Below, one piece after another: positions 36,695 through 45,283 of a stretch of DNA of 64,000 bases. Under the pieces are notes generated by a model. That model was given only the letters and a program-made list of their open reading frames with translations, ran no database searches and was not told where the DNA came from. The DNA lies in the NCBI RefSeq assembly GCF_019492055.1, contig NZ_JAICBX010000005.1, positions 310,001-374,000 on the forward strand. The letters are read 5' to 3'. Every line of letters starts with the position of its first letter. The first letter of the stretch is position 1. This DNA is from Flavimaribacter sediminis (GTDB lineage: Bacteria; Pseudomonadota; Alphaproteobacteria; Rhizobiales; Rhizobiaceae). The position numbers were made by a program, and so were the translations under genes.

Positions 36695-37603
36695 CTATAT
36701 GCCCAATTCTCCCGCAGTTCGCATGAATCGGCCAGGCGGCACGCCCGTGTGACGGCTGAAGGCAGTGCTGAAAGTGCTCGCCGAGCCGTATCCGATCTTT
36801 CTCGCCACTTCATCCAGAGCTACCCCACCTGTTCGTAGCAGGTCCTTCGCAACGGCCATCCGCCAAATCTGAAGATATTCCATCGGCCTGACGCCGACCG
36901 TGCGGGCAAACTCTTCGAAGAAAGCCGACCGGGACATGCCGGCCTTACGCGCCAGACCACCCACCGTCCAATATTGCCCGGCGTCGTCGTGCATCAACCG
37001 CAATGCAATGGCGATCCGGGGTGTGGCCAGTCCGCGCAGCAACCCCGGCAAGGCCGCTTCACGCGGAACGGATCGCAGGGCTTCGATCAGAAGGACCTCG
37101 ATCAGGCGAGTCAGGATGAGGTCACGGCCATCTTTGTCGGCGGCGGCCTCATCACCGACAATGCTCACCAGTTGCGCCAGTCTCGGTAGACCGCGGATAT
37201 GTATCATACGGGGAAGCAGCGATACGAGCAGTGCGGCGTCAGGCGACTGGAATGTGAAGTATCCGCCGAACTGGCGGACATCAGGCGGACCGTCCTGACG
37301 GCCGTAGCGAATTTCCTTGCCAGGCGCCGCATGGTGCGGATCCACGCGCTTCGGCGTCACTGGTTCGAAACCGGACATGGTGAAGGCCGGTGTCGCCGGC
37401 AGGAGGACGAAATCTCCCGTTTCCAGCACAACTGGCGACTCACCGTCGACAGCCAGGCGGCATCGCCCCTCTGTCACGGCGCAAAAACCTGGCTGTCCGA
37501 AATCGGAATAGCGTACGGCCCAGCGGCCGGCCCCGCTGATTGCCTTCGAGAAGACAGCGTGCGGGCGCAAAAGCTAGATTACCTGGGACAACGGATCTGA
37601 CAT
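36695..37603 (-). pseudogene. AraC-family regulator with N-terminal cupin, amber codon at position 10
   Basis: The frame from an ATG at 37603 reads MSDPLSQVI-TAG-LLRPHAVFSKAISGAG and then continues intact to 36695. The family's usual N-terminus is of the form MDPLSxVLxLLRP, so the TAG at 37574-37576 interrupts an otherwise complete 302-residue protein. The cupin domain (residues 12-190) has FCAVTEGRCRLAVDGE and TGDFVLLP; the C-terminal 100 residues hold two AraC helix-turn-helix motifs (GGLARKAGMSRSAFFEEFAR, ALDEVARKIGYGSASTFSTA). A TTG at 37570 could restart translation and leave a working 291-residue protein. It faces an SDR gene across repeated operator-like sequences. Confidence 0.72.
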
Positions 37604-37604
37604 T

Positions 37605-37653
37605 TTGGACTATTACAAATAAAATTGGGACTATTGATAGATGATAGTCCAAT
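37605..37653. promoter_or_regulatory. Repeated GGACTAT elements between araC-like and SDR genes
   Basis: GGACTAT occurs at 37607 and 37628, a direct repeat 21 bases apart, and inverted as ATAGTCC at 37644-37650. The outer pair extends to TTGGACTAT and ATAGTCCAA, a 9-base inverted repeat. Two direct half-sites two helical turns apart are the usual layout of AraC-family sites, so these probably bind the neighbouring regulator and control both genes. Confidence 0.55.
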
Positions 37654-37702
37654 AAATGCCGATTATCTCCGGACCGTCAAACTCGAGCCAAGGGAGATCG
37701 AC

Positions 37703-38446
37703 ATGAAAACCGTCCTGATTACCGGCTGCTCATCGGGTTATGGGGTCGAAACGGCGCGCCATTTCCATGACAGGGGCTGGAGCGTGATCGCCACCATGCG
37801 CAGCCCTCGCAATGACGTTCTTCCAATATCAGATCGTATCCGCATCCTGCCTCTCGATGTTGCGGAGCCGGACAGCATATCAGCAGCAGTCGAAAAGGCA
37901 GGACAAATAGACGTGCTGGTCAACAATGCCGGCATCGGGATGGCAGGCGCTTTCGAGGCGACTTCGATGGCTATGGTGCGTCGAGTATTTGAAACCAACA
38001 CCTTCGGCGCGATGGCCATGGTGCAGGCGGTCATTCCGCAGATGCGCGCCCGCCGATCGGGCGTGATCGTGAATGTGACCTCCAGCGCAACGCTCGCTCC
38101 CATGCCGCTGACGGCGGTCTATACGGCTAGCAAGCAGGCCATAGAAGGCTTCACCGGGTCACTTGCTCTCGAGCTTGGCGCATTCAATATACGTGCAAGG
38201 CTAGTGGAGCCGGGATATGGACCCACTACGCGGTTTGCGGAGAACACAGGCATAAAGGTGTCGGACCTAATCCCTGAAGCCTATGCGGCCTTCGCCGGGC
38301 CGGTCTTCGAGGCTTACGCCAGCCCCTCGCAAATGACCAGTGAACAAGATGTGGCCGAGGTCGTGCTACTGGCGGCAAACGACTCCGCAAGCAGGCTGCG
38401 CTATCCTGCCGGCCCCGACGCCGTTGCTCTGGCGTCGGCGAGTTGA
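37703..38446 (+). CDS. Short-chain dehydrogenase/reductase
   Basis: A 247-residue classical SDR. The cofactor loop is TGCSSGYG at residues 7-14, NNAG is near 79, and the catalytic Ser with YxxxK appear as TSSATLAPMPLTAVYTASKQ. The enzyme is NAD(P)-dependent; the substrate is unknown. AAGGGAG lies upstream of the ATG. The divergent AraC-type regulator and shared repeats suggest it is the regulated target, as is common for cupin-AraC/SDR pairs. A hairpin at 38560 probably ends the transcript. Confidence 0.85.
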   Translation: MKTVLITGCSSGYGVETARHFHDRGWSVIATMRSPRNDVLPISDRIRILPLDVAEPDSISAAVEKAGQIDVLVNNAGIGMAGAFEATSMAMVRRVFETNTFGAMAMVQAVIPQMRARRSGVIVNVTSSATLAPMPLTAVYTASKQAIEGFTGSLALELGAFNIRARLVEPGYGPTTRFAENTGIKVSDLIPEAYAAFAGPVFEAYASPSQMTSEQDVAEVVLLAANDSASRLRYPAGPDAVALASAS

Positions 38447-38559
38447 GCCTTCCGGCGGCGGTTTGCCGAAACAATGCAACCCCCGGACGTTAGCTTCAGG
38501 TGTTGTGTGTAAAAGTCGAAAGGGCGTCGACGATAATGCACATTGCGGGTTGCGTATAA

Positions 38560-38590
38560 GGGTCCGGAATCTGGCGCGTCCGGGCCCTTT
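38560..38590 (+). terminator. Intrinsic terminator after the SDR gene
   Basis: GGGTCCGGA (38560-38568) pairs with TCCGGGCCC (38579-38587, one G-U pair) across a ten-base loop, followed by TTTCTC. It lies between the convergent SDR and M14 genes and closely resembles the hairpin at 36617. Confidence 0.6.
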
Positions 38591-38596
38591 CTCAAG

Positions 38597-39634
38597 TCAG
38601 ATTATCTCGTCTTCGTCGAACATCGGATCGCCTTCGAGTTCGGCGGTGAATTTCTCGAATCTCGATTCGGCGTCCGGCGAAACCGTTTCTGCGATGTGGA
38701 ACAGCGCATCGCCTTCGTTCACGACCGGCAGATTGGTTCGGCCGATAATCAACCCCTGTTCCTCGCTGGTGATTTCGCTTTCAGCCACTCCGAACGGATC
38801 GGAAATTACGCCCAGGAGATCGCCTTTCTTCACGAATTCTCCAGTCGCCTTGAAACTGCGCATCAGGCCGCCTGCCGGAGCGCGTAGCCACTCGGTCGAC
38901 GAAGCGTGTAAGGGGTTGTGCCGCGCCCGCGAAACGCCCTTTCTCGGGATCATGTCCAGCGCGTTCATAACGCGCAGGATGCCGGCCAATCCGGCCCTGG
39001 CTGATAACTCGTCAAAGCGCAACGCTTCGCCAGCTTCGAAAAGGAGGATATCAACGCCATGCTTCTGCGCCACTTTTCTGAGTGATCCGTCGCGCAGTTT
39101 GGAGACAATGACGACCGGCGCGCCGAATGCATCAGCGTATTTCAGTGTCTTGCCAGACGCCGGGGAGACACGAATCTGCGGCATATTCGTACGGTGTATC
39201 GAAGCCGAATGAAGATCGATCCCCAGATCAGATCGAAGAACGATCTCGGTCATGAAAATGTGGGCAAGACGCGCGGCCAGAGACCCGCTCTCGCTGCCGG
39301 GAAACGACCGGTTGAGATCGCGTCGGTCCGGCAGATAACGCGAATGGTTGAGAAAACCGAACGTATTGACGACAGGCACGACAAGAAGCGTGCCTTTGAG
39401 TTGAGCCAGTTGCGGCGATCGCAAAAGGCGCCTGGCGATCTCGACGCCGATGACCTCGTCGCCATGAACGGCGGCGCTGACGAAGAGGGTCGGCCCCGGT
39501 CGCCGTCCGTGCACCACGTGCACGGACATGCTCACAGGCGTATTGTCCGAAAGGACGCTTATCCTCAGGTCAATCGTGCGCTGCGAGCCCGGCGCAATTT
39601 TCTGGCCGCCGATCTCGAACGATTTTACCGTCAC
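38597..39634 (-). CDS. M14-family succinylglutamate desuccinylase/aspartoacylase-like protein
   Basis: A 345-residue zinc amidohydrolase of the AstE/ASPA branch of M14. Zinc-binding HGDEVIGVE is near residue 78, with NRSFPGSESGS near 127 and the third ligand region GIDLHSAS near 157. The C-terminal 90 residues look like a lipoyl/biotinyl-type barrel (APAGGLMRSFKATGEFVKKG). It may cleave an acyl or glutamyl group from an amino acid or peptide. I prefer a GTG at 39634 giving VTVKSFEIGG; the frame is open to a TTG at 39691, which would overlap rimK. It is the last gene of the Rim operon. Confidence 0.82.
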   Translation of the reverse strand: MTVKSFEIGGQKIAPGSQRTIDLRISVLSDNTPVSMSVHVVHGRRPGPTLFVSAAVHGDEVIGVEIARRLLRSPQLAQLKGTLLVVPVVNTFGFLNHSRYLPDRRDLNRSFPGSESGSLAARLAHIFMTEIVLRSDLGIDLHSASIHRTNMPQIRVSPASGKTLKYADAFGAPVVIVSKLRDGSLRKVAQKHGVDILLFEAGEALRFDELSARAGLAGILRVMNALDMIPRKGVSRARHNPLHASSTEWLRAPAGGLMRSFKATGEFVKKGDLLGVISDPFGVAESEITSEEQGLIIGRTNLPVVNEGDALFHIAETVSPDAESRFEKFTAELEGDPMFDEDEII

Positions 39635-39641
39635 GCCGGGA

Positions 39642-40547
39642 TTAGCCTTTTCCCCTGGTTTTGGTCTTGCCAGGTTTTGCGCTTTTCTCAAGGCTTTCTA
39701 TGATCTTGCCAGCAACATCGATTCCTGTAGCCTTTTCAACACCTTCTAGACCAGGAGATGAATTGACTTCCATAACGACCGGTCCATGGTTGGCGCGCAA
39801 CATATCGACGCCGCACACATTGAGCCCCATCGTCTTGGCGGCCCGTATGGCCGTGGACCGTTCTATCGGCGAGATTTTGATAGCCTGCGCGCTGCCGCCG
39901 CGATGCAGGTTCGACCGGAATTCGCCTTCCGCTCCCTTACGCTGCATGGTGGCGATGACACGCCCACCCACTACCAGCGCCCTGATATCGGTTCCTCCAG
40001 CTTCTTTGATGAACTCCTGAACGAGGATGTTGACGCCCGCGCCACGGAACGCCTCTATAACCGACTTGGCGGACCGGTCTGTATCTGCGAGAACGACGCC
40101 AATTCCCTGGGTGCCTTCAAGCAGTTTGACGACAAGCGGCGCGCTGCCGGCGAGTTTCAGCACCTCTTCGGTCTGCTTGGGATCGTGGGCGAATGTCGTA
40201 ACCGGCAAACCCAATCCTTCACGCGCAAGCAATTGCATCGAACGCAGCTTGTCCCGCGACCGCCCGATTGCGACCGACTCGTTCAGCGGAAACACGCCCT
40301 GCATTTCAAACTGGCGCAGCACCGCCAGCCCGTAAAAGGTCACGGACGCGCCGATACGCGGTATGACCGCATCGAACCGGGGCAGTTTCTCACCATTGTA
40401 ATAAACTTCCGGCCTTCGCGCGGCGATGTTCATGTAGCATCGCAGCGTGTTGATGATCGTCAGTTCGTGCCCACGTTCCTCGGCTGCTTCCTTGAGGCGG
40501 ATGTGTGAATAGAGGTTTGGGTTCCTCGCCATCATTGCAATTTTCAT
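39642..40547 (-). CDS. rimK: RimK-family ATP-grasp alpha-L-glutamate ligase
   Basis: A 301-residue ATP-grasp ligase. The preATP-grasp start is [36 protein letters not shown]-type helix and LPVTTF follow near residue 95, the ATP-binding [14 protein letters not shown] near 142 and the metal-binding [15 protein letters not shown] near 258. RimK adds glutamate residues to the C-terminus of ribosomal protein S6 in E. coli; relatives act on other proteins or small molecules. The ATG overlaps the stop of the upstream retropepsin gene (ATGA), and an M14 deacylase follows, so a ligate-and-trim module is suggested. Confidence 0.9.
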   Translation of the reverse strand: MKIAMMARNPNLYSHIRLKEAAEERGHELTIINTLRCYMNIAARRPEVYYNGEKLPRFDAVIPRIGASVTFYGLAVLRQFEMQGVFPLNESVAIGRSRDKLRSMQLLAREGLGLPVTTFAHDPKQTEEVLKLAGSAPLVVKLLEGTQGIGVVLADTDRSAKSVIEAFRGAGVNILVQEFIKEAGGTDIRALVVGGRVIATMQRKGAEGEFRSNLHRGGSAQAIKISPIERSTAIRAAKTMGLNVCGVDMLRANHGPVVMEVNSSPGLEGVEKATGIDVAGKIIESLEKSAKPGKTKTRGKG

Positions 40548-41071
40548 AGGGTGCGTCCTTTCAATTGCCCGATCTCAATCGGGAAGGCTCCATGTTCGCC
40601 GTATTCTGACTTTGGCTGCACAGGATCGAGGAGAAACGAACGTCCCGGATCCACCAGAATGCCGCGCTTCCTGATCGCAGTGCGGCCGATAATAATGTCG
40701 TATTCCATCCGTTCGCGATTTGTCAGGGACACTTCGATGCGCCAGCGATGACGCCCCATCACGAGCGACGTGTAAACAACCAGGCGACGCTCACTCACGC
40801 CGCTGGAGTTCTTGATTTCCCTTTCGCCGACCAGCGGCGCAAAGACTATGTTAGTCGACCGGCGATTGCCAACCGGGATTGTGAATTCGACACACTGGAC
40901 GTCGTCCCGCATGACAATGCGCTGGTTTACAGCATGAAGCGCAGAGGTGCGAGCGCCCGTGTCGATTTTCGCGGCCAGTCTCTGCAGTCCAAGCTCCGGC
41001 AATGACACATTTTCGCGCCATCCGATAATCTCCGGCGATTTCCTGACCGGTTTGTTCATTGCGGCCTTCAT
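40544..41071 (-). CDS. RimB-like retropepsin-family aspartic protease (DUF785, putative ATP-dependent zinc protease)
   Basis: A 175-residue protein with the retropepsin motif DTGA at residues 37-40 ([16 protein letters not shown]) and the matching second-half elements [20 protein letters not shown] and [20 protein letters not shown]. Proteins of this type next to rimK are called RimB and were reported to act on glutamate-modified proteins. Both flanking boundaries are ATGA overlaps with the 91-residue gene and rimK. An internal ATG at 41059 is an alternative start. Confidence 0.85.
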   Translation of the reverse strand: MKAAMNKPVRKSPEIIGWRENVSLPELGLQRLAAKIDTGARTSALHAVNQRIVMRDDVQCVEFTIPVGNRRSTNIVFAPLVGEREIKNSSGVSERRLVVYTSLVMGRHRWRIEVSLTNRERMEYDIIIGRTAIRKRGILVDPGRSFLLDPVQPKSEYGEHGAFPIEIGQLKGRTL

Positions 41072-41343
41072 TTCAGAAGTTCCTCATTGGCGCGACGGTA
41101 ATTGACAAATGAATTCATGCCCATAACCACGAAGAAACTGTCCATGTCGATCAGGACGAAGCCTTTCTCGAGCATGCTGCGGGTGAGCATCTTCACATCG
41201 TCCTCGTACAGGCGATTGCGTCCCGCCGCCTCCCGTACGAGTCTGACCGAAATCCGATACCGTCCCTTGTCCTTGCCGCCGAACTTTCTTTCGTAAAGCT
41301 CCGCAAGACGGTCGGCTACCAGTGTTGTCCATTCTGGCTGCAT
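41068..41343 (-). CDS. 91-residue protein of unknown function, first gene of the Rim operon
   Basis: A soluble, charged 91-residue protein (MQPEWTTLVADRLAELYERK, then KDKGRYRISVRLVREAAGRN, DDVKMLTRSMLEKGFVLIDM and a DSFFVVMGMNSFVNYRRANE end). I do not recognise the family. The basic middle and helix-rich composition would suit a protein- or nucleic-acid-binding partner. It heads the operon and its stop overlaps the RimB start, so a functional link with the ligase is likely. An AT-rich promoter region with TATCCTATTA-like sequence lies just upstream. Confidence 0.72.
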   Translation of the reverse strand: MQPEWTTLVADRLAELYERKFGGKDKGRYRISVRLVREAAGRNRLYEDDVKMLTRSMLEKGFVLIDMDSFFVVMGMNSFVNYRRANEELLK

Positions 41344-41581
41344 CGTGGCTTTTCCTTAATAGGATAAAATTTGTTTGTCTATAGCATAATATTTTTTGCT
41401 TTTACCTGCCATATCACAACTTGGTGTCTTGTGTCAGAAACGGTGACTGCGTTCGGTCGTGGATGTTTCCTTCCACCGCCATTCAGCGAAAAAGGGGTTG
41501 CGCCAAGCTCGGACAGTTCGTGGACAAGTCCTGATTTCACGATCAAGTGTAAGAAAACTTTGCGCCAAACATCGGAGCGCC
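41344..41581. promoter_or_regulatory. Divergent promoter region of the Rim operon and the LOG-like gene
   Basis: This 238-base gap is very AT-rich near the Rim operon (41355-41405) and more balanced to the right. It should contain both divergent promoters. I see no strong palindrome and no additional gene; the open frame running left from the LOG-like gene lacks a supported start. Confidence 0.4.
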
Positions 41582-42124
41582 ATGATCGAGACGGAATACT
41601 TTTTAGAGAATGACACGAATTACAGCCGGTATGGTCGGCTGGACGCATGGATGTGGCGCTGGACGCCCGCAACGGCGCCCAACACCGCCAATGCGGTGAC
41701 TGCGCGGGAGGCGCTGAGCGTCATCGGCAATACCGGAGCAGCCAGAAAAATACCTGTCGGCGTGATTGGACCACGGGATGCGACGGCTAAACAGCTTGCT
41801 GGCGCCGAGGCGATTGGGACTGCACCGGGCGCTCTCGGCCTTAGCGTTATCTACGGAGGCCGGACCGGCGTTATGGAGGCTGTTTCAAGAGGCTGCCTGT
41901 CGGCTGGAGGTCTGACGGTAGGGCTCCTCCCGGATCACGACTGGCGCTTCGCCAACGATTTCGTCGCCTTGCCAATCGCCACCGGACTGAGCGAGGGTCG
42001 CAACATGCTGATTGCGGCGTCTCCGGTAAAAAACGTCGTGACGCTTCGCGTTCAGCTTGGCATGAAGTACTTCACGCCATCGGCCATGGTGGTGCGCCGC
42101 CATGGGTTTCAGATACCGCATTAG
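41582..42124 (+). pseudogene. LOG-family (TIGR00725-like) protein lacking the nucleotide-binding signature
   Basis: A 180-residue open frame with a good GGAG ribosome site. Residues 60-140 match the LOG/molybdenum-cofactor-carrier-like family (VGVIGPRDATAKQLAGAEAI, LSVIYGGRTGVMEAVSRGCL, AGGLTVGLLPDHDWRFANDF, ATGLSEGRNMLIAA). The family then has a GGxxGTLSE signature; here the text is SPVKNVVTLRVQLGMKYFTP, which aligns as a shortened and mutated version with glycines and the Glu lost. The catalytic or AMP-binding site is therefore gone, and I treat it as decayed or repurposed. No compensating sequence is seen in other frames. Confidence 0.6.
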
Positions 42125-42218
42125 CCAAAGGCGTGACCCTGTCCACCGCCAAACGTTGATGGATCGTTAACGGCGTGTTACGTCTCGTGAAGTCCTGATC
42201 TTACGAGTAACTGCCTGC

Positions 42219-42971
42219 ATGAAAATAAGAATACTCTTCCTATGCGCTGCAATTGGCCCTCTGGGCGCCTGCAGCGCCACTACCTCCACCGGCGAACTCA
42301 ACTACGCTATCATGAACGAAAACCTCGTGGCTGTGCGCGCCGGCATCGAGAACGGCGCGAACGTCAATGGAACCAACAACAAGCTCGATTCACGGCCGAT
42401 CCACACGGCCGCTGGCAAGGGGAATATCGCGATCGTGCGAGAACTGGTTGCTGCGGGCGCCGAAGTAGACGTTCCCGATTGCGCAGGGCGCACGCCGCTG
42501 ATGTATGCGGTCAAGGCGAATTCGCTCGCGGTGTCGCGCTACCTGGTCGAGGAAGGCGCGGAGGTCAATCGCATGGCCAAGGACAGCAATCGCACCTGCA
42601 ATGTCGGCAGCCCCGAAGACACGCCGCTTGTCATAGCAGCGGCGACAAACAACACCGAAACCGTCCGCTTTCTCATAAGCAAGGGCGCGAAAGCTGGAGG
42701 GCAGCGCGCATTCGCCTTCTCTCTTCTTGACGAGTCGCGCGAACCTGTCGCGAAACAGTTTCGCGCAGCCGGCTACACGGCCGACGAGCAGACTGCGCGG
42801 ATGGTGGCGGATATCTCATCTGACCTGAAATCCGGCGGAGCGTCGCAGCAGACTGCGGACCAGACCCGGACTGCTCAGTCGAAACAGCCCGACGACGGCT
42901 CCTACGGCTTGGCCGACGCGGCTCTCGATGCGGCAGCCACAGGCGCGGTGCTTGCGCTGATCGGCTTTTGA
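42219..42971 (+). CDS. Ankyrin-repeat lipoprotein
   Basis: A 250-residue protein with a lipoprotein signal (hydrophobic core then LGAC, lipidated Cys at residue 18). Three or four ankyrin repeats follow between residues 27 and 165 (NLVAVRAGIENGANVNGTNN, PIHTAAGKGNIAIVRELVAA, TPLMYAVKANSLAVSRYLVE, TPLVIAAATNNTETVRFLIS). A Gln/Thr/Ser-rich linker and a hydrophobic Ala-rich C-terminus end the protein. It probably binds a protein partner at the envelope. It stands alone between the LOG-like gene and the convergent TetR gene. Confidence 0.82.
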   Translation: MKIRILFLCAAIGPLGACSATTSTGELNYAIMNENLVAVRAGIENGANVNGTNNKLDSRPIHTAAGKGNIAIVRELVAAGAEVDVPDCAGRTPLMYAVKANSLAVSRYLVEEGAEVNRMAKDSNRTCNVGSPEDTPLVIAAATNNTETVRFLISKGAKAGGQRAFAFSLLDESREPVAKQFRAAGYTADEQTARMVADISSDLKSGGASQQTADQTRTAQSKQPDDGSYGLADAALDAAATGAVLALIGF

Positions 42972-42974
42972 ATC

Positions 42975-43574
42975 CTATCCAGACTTCCTAACGTCCCGAT
43001 CCGTCGCAAGACCGTCGACGAACACATCGAGCAGCCGGACAACTGTGTCCTGCCACCCGGGCTTTTCCGGGATGTAGCAAATGCCCAGGAAGGCCCGCAT
43101 CAATTCATCGGCCGTGATGTCGTCGCGCAGTCTTCCTGCGGCGACGCCGCGATCCAGCAGGCCGGAAATAGCAGACATCAGCCGTTTGGACGTATCAGCG
43201 AAGAACTCCGTCGAACCGTCCATCACAGGTGAGAGCGCCGCGAGCATGCCGCGCTTGGTCGCCACCATCCTGACGCTCGCATGCATCCAGCGCTTCAGCG
43301 CATCCGCGGGATCCGGCTCCGTGGCAAGTCTGTCGGCCAGTTCGACCATCTCATCCACCTCGCGACGATAGACGGCCTGGAAAATCGCCTCCCGGGTCGG
43401 AAAATGACGGTAGAGCGTGCCGATTCCGACGCCGGCCTTTCGAGCTACCGCTTCGAGGCTTGCGCCCGGACCGCCGGCCGAAAAGACCTCTCTGGCCGCT
43501 TCAAGCAACCGCTCGCGATTGCGGATTGAATCGGCGCGCGGACGCCTTGAGGTTTTCTGCGTTTCAACGTCCAT
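42975..43574 (-). CDS. TetR/AcrR-family regulator
   Basis: A 199-residue repressor-type protein. Residues 16-62 are the TetR helix-turn-helix (LLEAAREVFSAGGPGASLEA, VARKAGVGIGTLYRHFPTRE); the rest is the helical ligand-binding domain. The ATG at 43574 is preceded by a normal leader; the longer frame runs across the divergent promoter and is rejected. The aldehyde-oxidase operon starts 160 bases away on the other strand, with a 17-base palindrome between, so this protein most likely represses that operon and itself. Confidence 0.88.
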   Translation of the reverse strand: MDVETQKTSRRPRADSIRNRERLLEAAREVFSAGGPGASLEAVARKAGVGIGTLYRHFPTREAIFQAVYRREVDEMVELADRLATEPDPADALKRWMHASVRMVATKRGMLAALSPVMDGSTEFFADTSKRLMSAISGLLDRGVAAGRLRDDITADELMRAFLGICYIPEKPGWQDTVVRLLDVFVDGLATDRDVRKSG

Positions 43575-43605
43575 TTGACAAAATCGGAGAGACCCCTCTT
43601 GATAA

Positions 43606-43622
43606 ACGGAGGGTGCCTCCGT
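43606..43622. promoter_or_regulatory. Palindromic operator candidate for the TetR regulator
   Basis: ACGGAGG-GTG-CCTCCGT is a perfect 7-3-7 inverted repeat in the divergent gap, 32 bases upstream of the tetR-type start and 112 before the oxidase operon. Location and symmetry are typical of TetR-family operators. Confidence 0.6.
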
Positions 43623-43733
43623 ATATTTCCTTTCGATGGACTTCCACCCGCAAACCCATATTGCACGGAATGAACCGGGAACGAAAGAGCCCGCGTAGTC
43701 TGCTGCAAGGTTGCACCCAGCATCGGAGAAATC

Positions 43734-44228
43734 ATGCCCCTTTCCATCAGCCTCACTATAAACGGAAATCGACATGACACGCTGCTCGACGACGCGCGGG
43801 CGACATTGCTCGACGTGCTTCGCGAGCGCATCGGCCTGACCGGAACGAAAAAGGGCTGTGACCGCGGACAGTGCGGCGCCTGCACCGTCCTCGTCGACGG
43901 CCGCAGGATCAACGCATGTCTGACGCTCGCCGCGAGCGTTGACGGCGCCACGATTACAACGATCGAAGGTCTCGCCCGTGACGGCGAGCTTCACCCCGTG
44001 CAGGCCGCCTTTATTGAAAATGACGGATTCCAGTGCGGCTATTGCACGCCGGGCCAGATCATGAGCGCGGTCGGCCTGATCGCCGAGGGCGACGCTGGCG
44101 ACGATCCTGAACGCATCCGTGAGGGCATGAGCGGCAATATCTGCCGCTGCGCCGCCTATCCCGGAATAACGCAGGCCGTGCTCGACGCACAGAGGCGTCT
44201 TGCGGACGACGAAAGGGTAAGCGCATGA
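43734..44228 (+). CDS. Aldehyde oxidoreductase [2Fe-2S] subunit, PaoA type
   Basis: A 164-residue iron-sulfur subunit of the xanthine oxidase family. The plant-type cluster cysteines are in GCDRGQCGACTVLVDGRRIN and its following AC (residues 41-62), the second cluster in CGYCTPGQI and CRCAAYPG (about 101-142). It passes electrons from the molybdenum centre to the FAD subunit. It lacks the long Tat leader of E. coli PaoA, so the enzyme is probably cytoplasmic. The stop overlaps the next start. Confidence 0.92.
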   Translation: MPLSISLTINGNRHDTLLDDARATLLDVLRERIGLTGTKKGCDRGQCGACTVLVDGRRINACLTLAASVDGATITTIEGLARDGELHPVQAAFIENDGFQCGYCTPGQIMSAVGLIAEGDAGDDPERIREGMSGNICRCAAYPGITQAVLDAQRRLADDERVSA

Positions 44229-45283
44229 AAAGCTTCGACTACATCCGCCCCGCCACCCTTGAAGAGGCTATCGCCGCCGGATCACAGCCCGGAGCATCCT
44301 ATCTCGCCGGCGGCACCAATCTGCTCGACCTGATGAAAGTGGACGTAGCGCGTCCCGACAGGATCGTCGACATCACACGGTTGCCGGGCCTCGACCGAAC
44401 AGAGATGCATGATGATGGAACTATCCGCATCGGAGCACTGGTGCGCAATGCGGATCTTGCCCGAGACAAGGCCTTTGCGGCTGCGTGTCCCGCCGTCGCC
44501 GAGGCTCTGCTTTCCGGCGCTTCGCCGCAGCTTAGAAACGCGGCGACCGTGGGCGGCAACCTGATGCAGCAGACACGCTGCGCCTATTTTTACGACCCGC
44601 ACAGCGCCTGCAATCGGCGACAGCAAGGGACCGGATGTGACGCTCTCGGCGGCGATACGCGCAATCACGCGGTGCTTGGCTGGAGCGATAGTTGCATCGC
44701 CACCCATCCGTCCGATTTCTGCGTCCCACTCACAGCGCTTGACGCGGTGGTCGAGATCGAGGGTCCTGAGGGCCCGCGTGATGCGCCCCTTTCCCGTTTC
44801 TATTCACTTCCCGACGAAGCGGCGCCTGGCGGCGTCGACCTCGCGCATGGCGAATTGATCACCGCGCTGCGTCTACCGTCGGACGCGGCCTCCTTTGCTG
44901 GCCATGCCCGCTATCTGAAGTTGAGGGAACGGACGTCATACGCCTTCGCCATCGTTTCGGCCGCGGCAATGCTGCGTATGGAAGGAGGCGTAATCGCTGA
45001 AGCCAGGATTGCGCTTGGCGGCGTCGCCGCCCGCCCATGGCGATCGGTGATCGCCGAGGAAAGACTGCGCGACGCCGCGCCGAGCGCCGATCTGTTCGTC
45101 GAAGCCGCCGAAGCCGTTCTGCAGGGCGCTGAACCTTCCGGCGAAAATGCTTTCAAGATCGAGCTCTCAAAACGCCTTGTCATCCGCGCTCTGCAGCGCG
45201 CAGCAGAGGGTACGCCCGAGCGCATGCCCGCCCTGCCCGCCTCCGTCTTCGCTTCCGACACCGGAGTTTCCGATCATGCCTGA
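44225..45283 (+). CDS. Aldehyde oxidoreductase FAD-binding subunit, PaoB type
   Basis: A 352-residue FAD subunit. FAD-binding motifs are YLAGGTNLLDLMK near residue 26 and LRNAATVGGNLMQQTRC near 101. The insert CAYFYDPHSACNRRQQGTGC with a later SDSC contains the four cysteines that hold an extra [4Fe-4S] cluster in E. coli PaoB. A CO_deh_flav_C domain follows from about residue 220. It starts inside the end of the PaoA-like gene and overlaps the PaoC-like gene by 8 bases. Confidence 0.92.
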   Translation: MKSFDYIRPATLEEAIAAGSQPGASYLAGGTNLLDLMKVDVARPDRIVDITRLPGLDRTEMHDDGTIRIGALVRNADLARDKAFAAACPAVAEALLSGASPQLRNAATVGGNLMQQTRCAYFYDPHSACNRRQQGTGCDALGGDTRNHAVLGWSDSCIATHPSDFCVPLTALDAVVEIEGPEGPRDAPLSRFYSLPDEAAPGGVDLAHGELITALRLPSDAASFAGHARYLKLRERTSYAFAIVSAAAMLRMEGGVIAEARIALGGVAARPWRSVIAEERLRDAAPSADLFVEAAEAVLQGAEPSGENAFKIELSKRLVIRALQRAAEGTPERMPALPASVFASDTGVSDHA

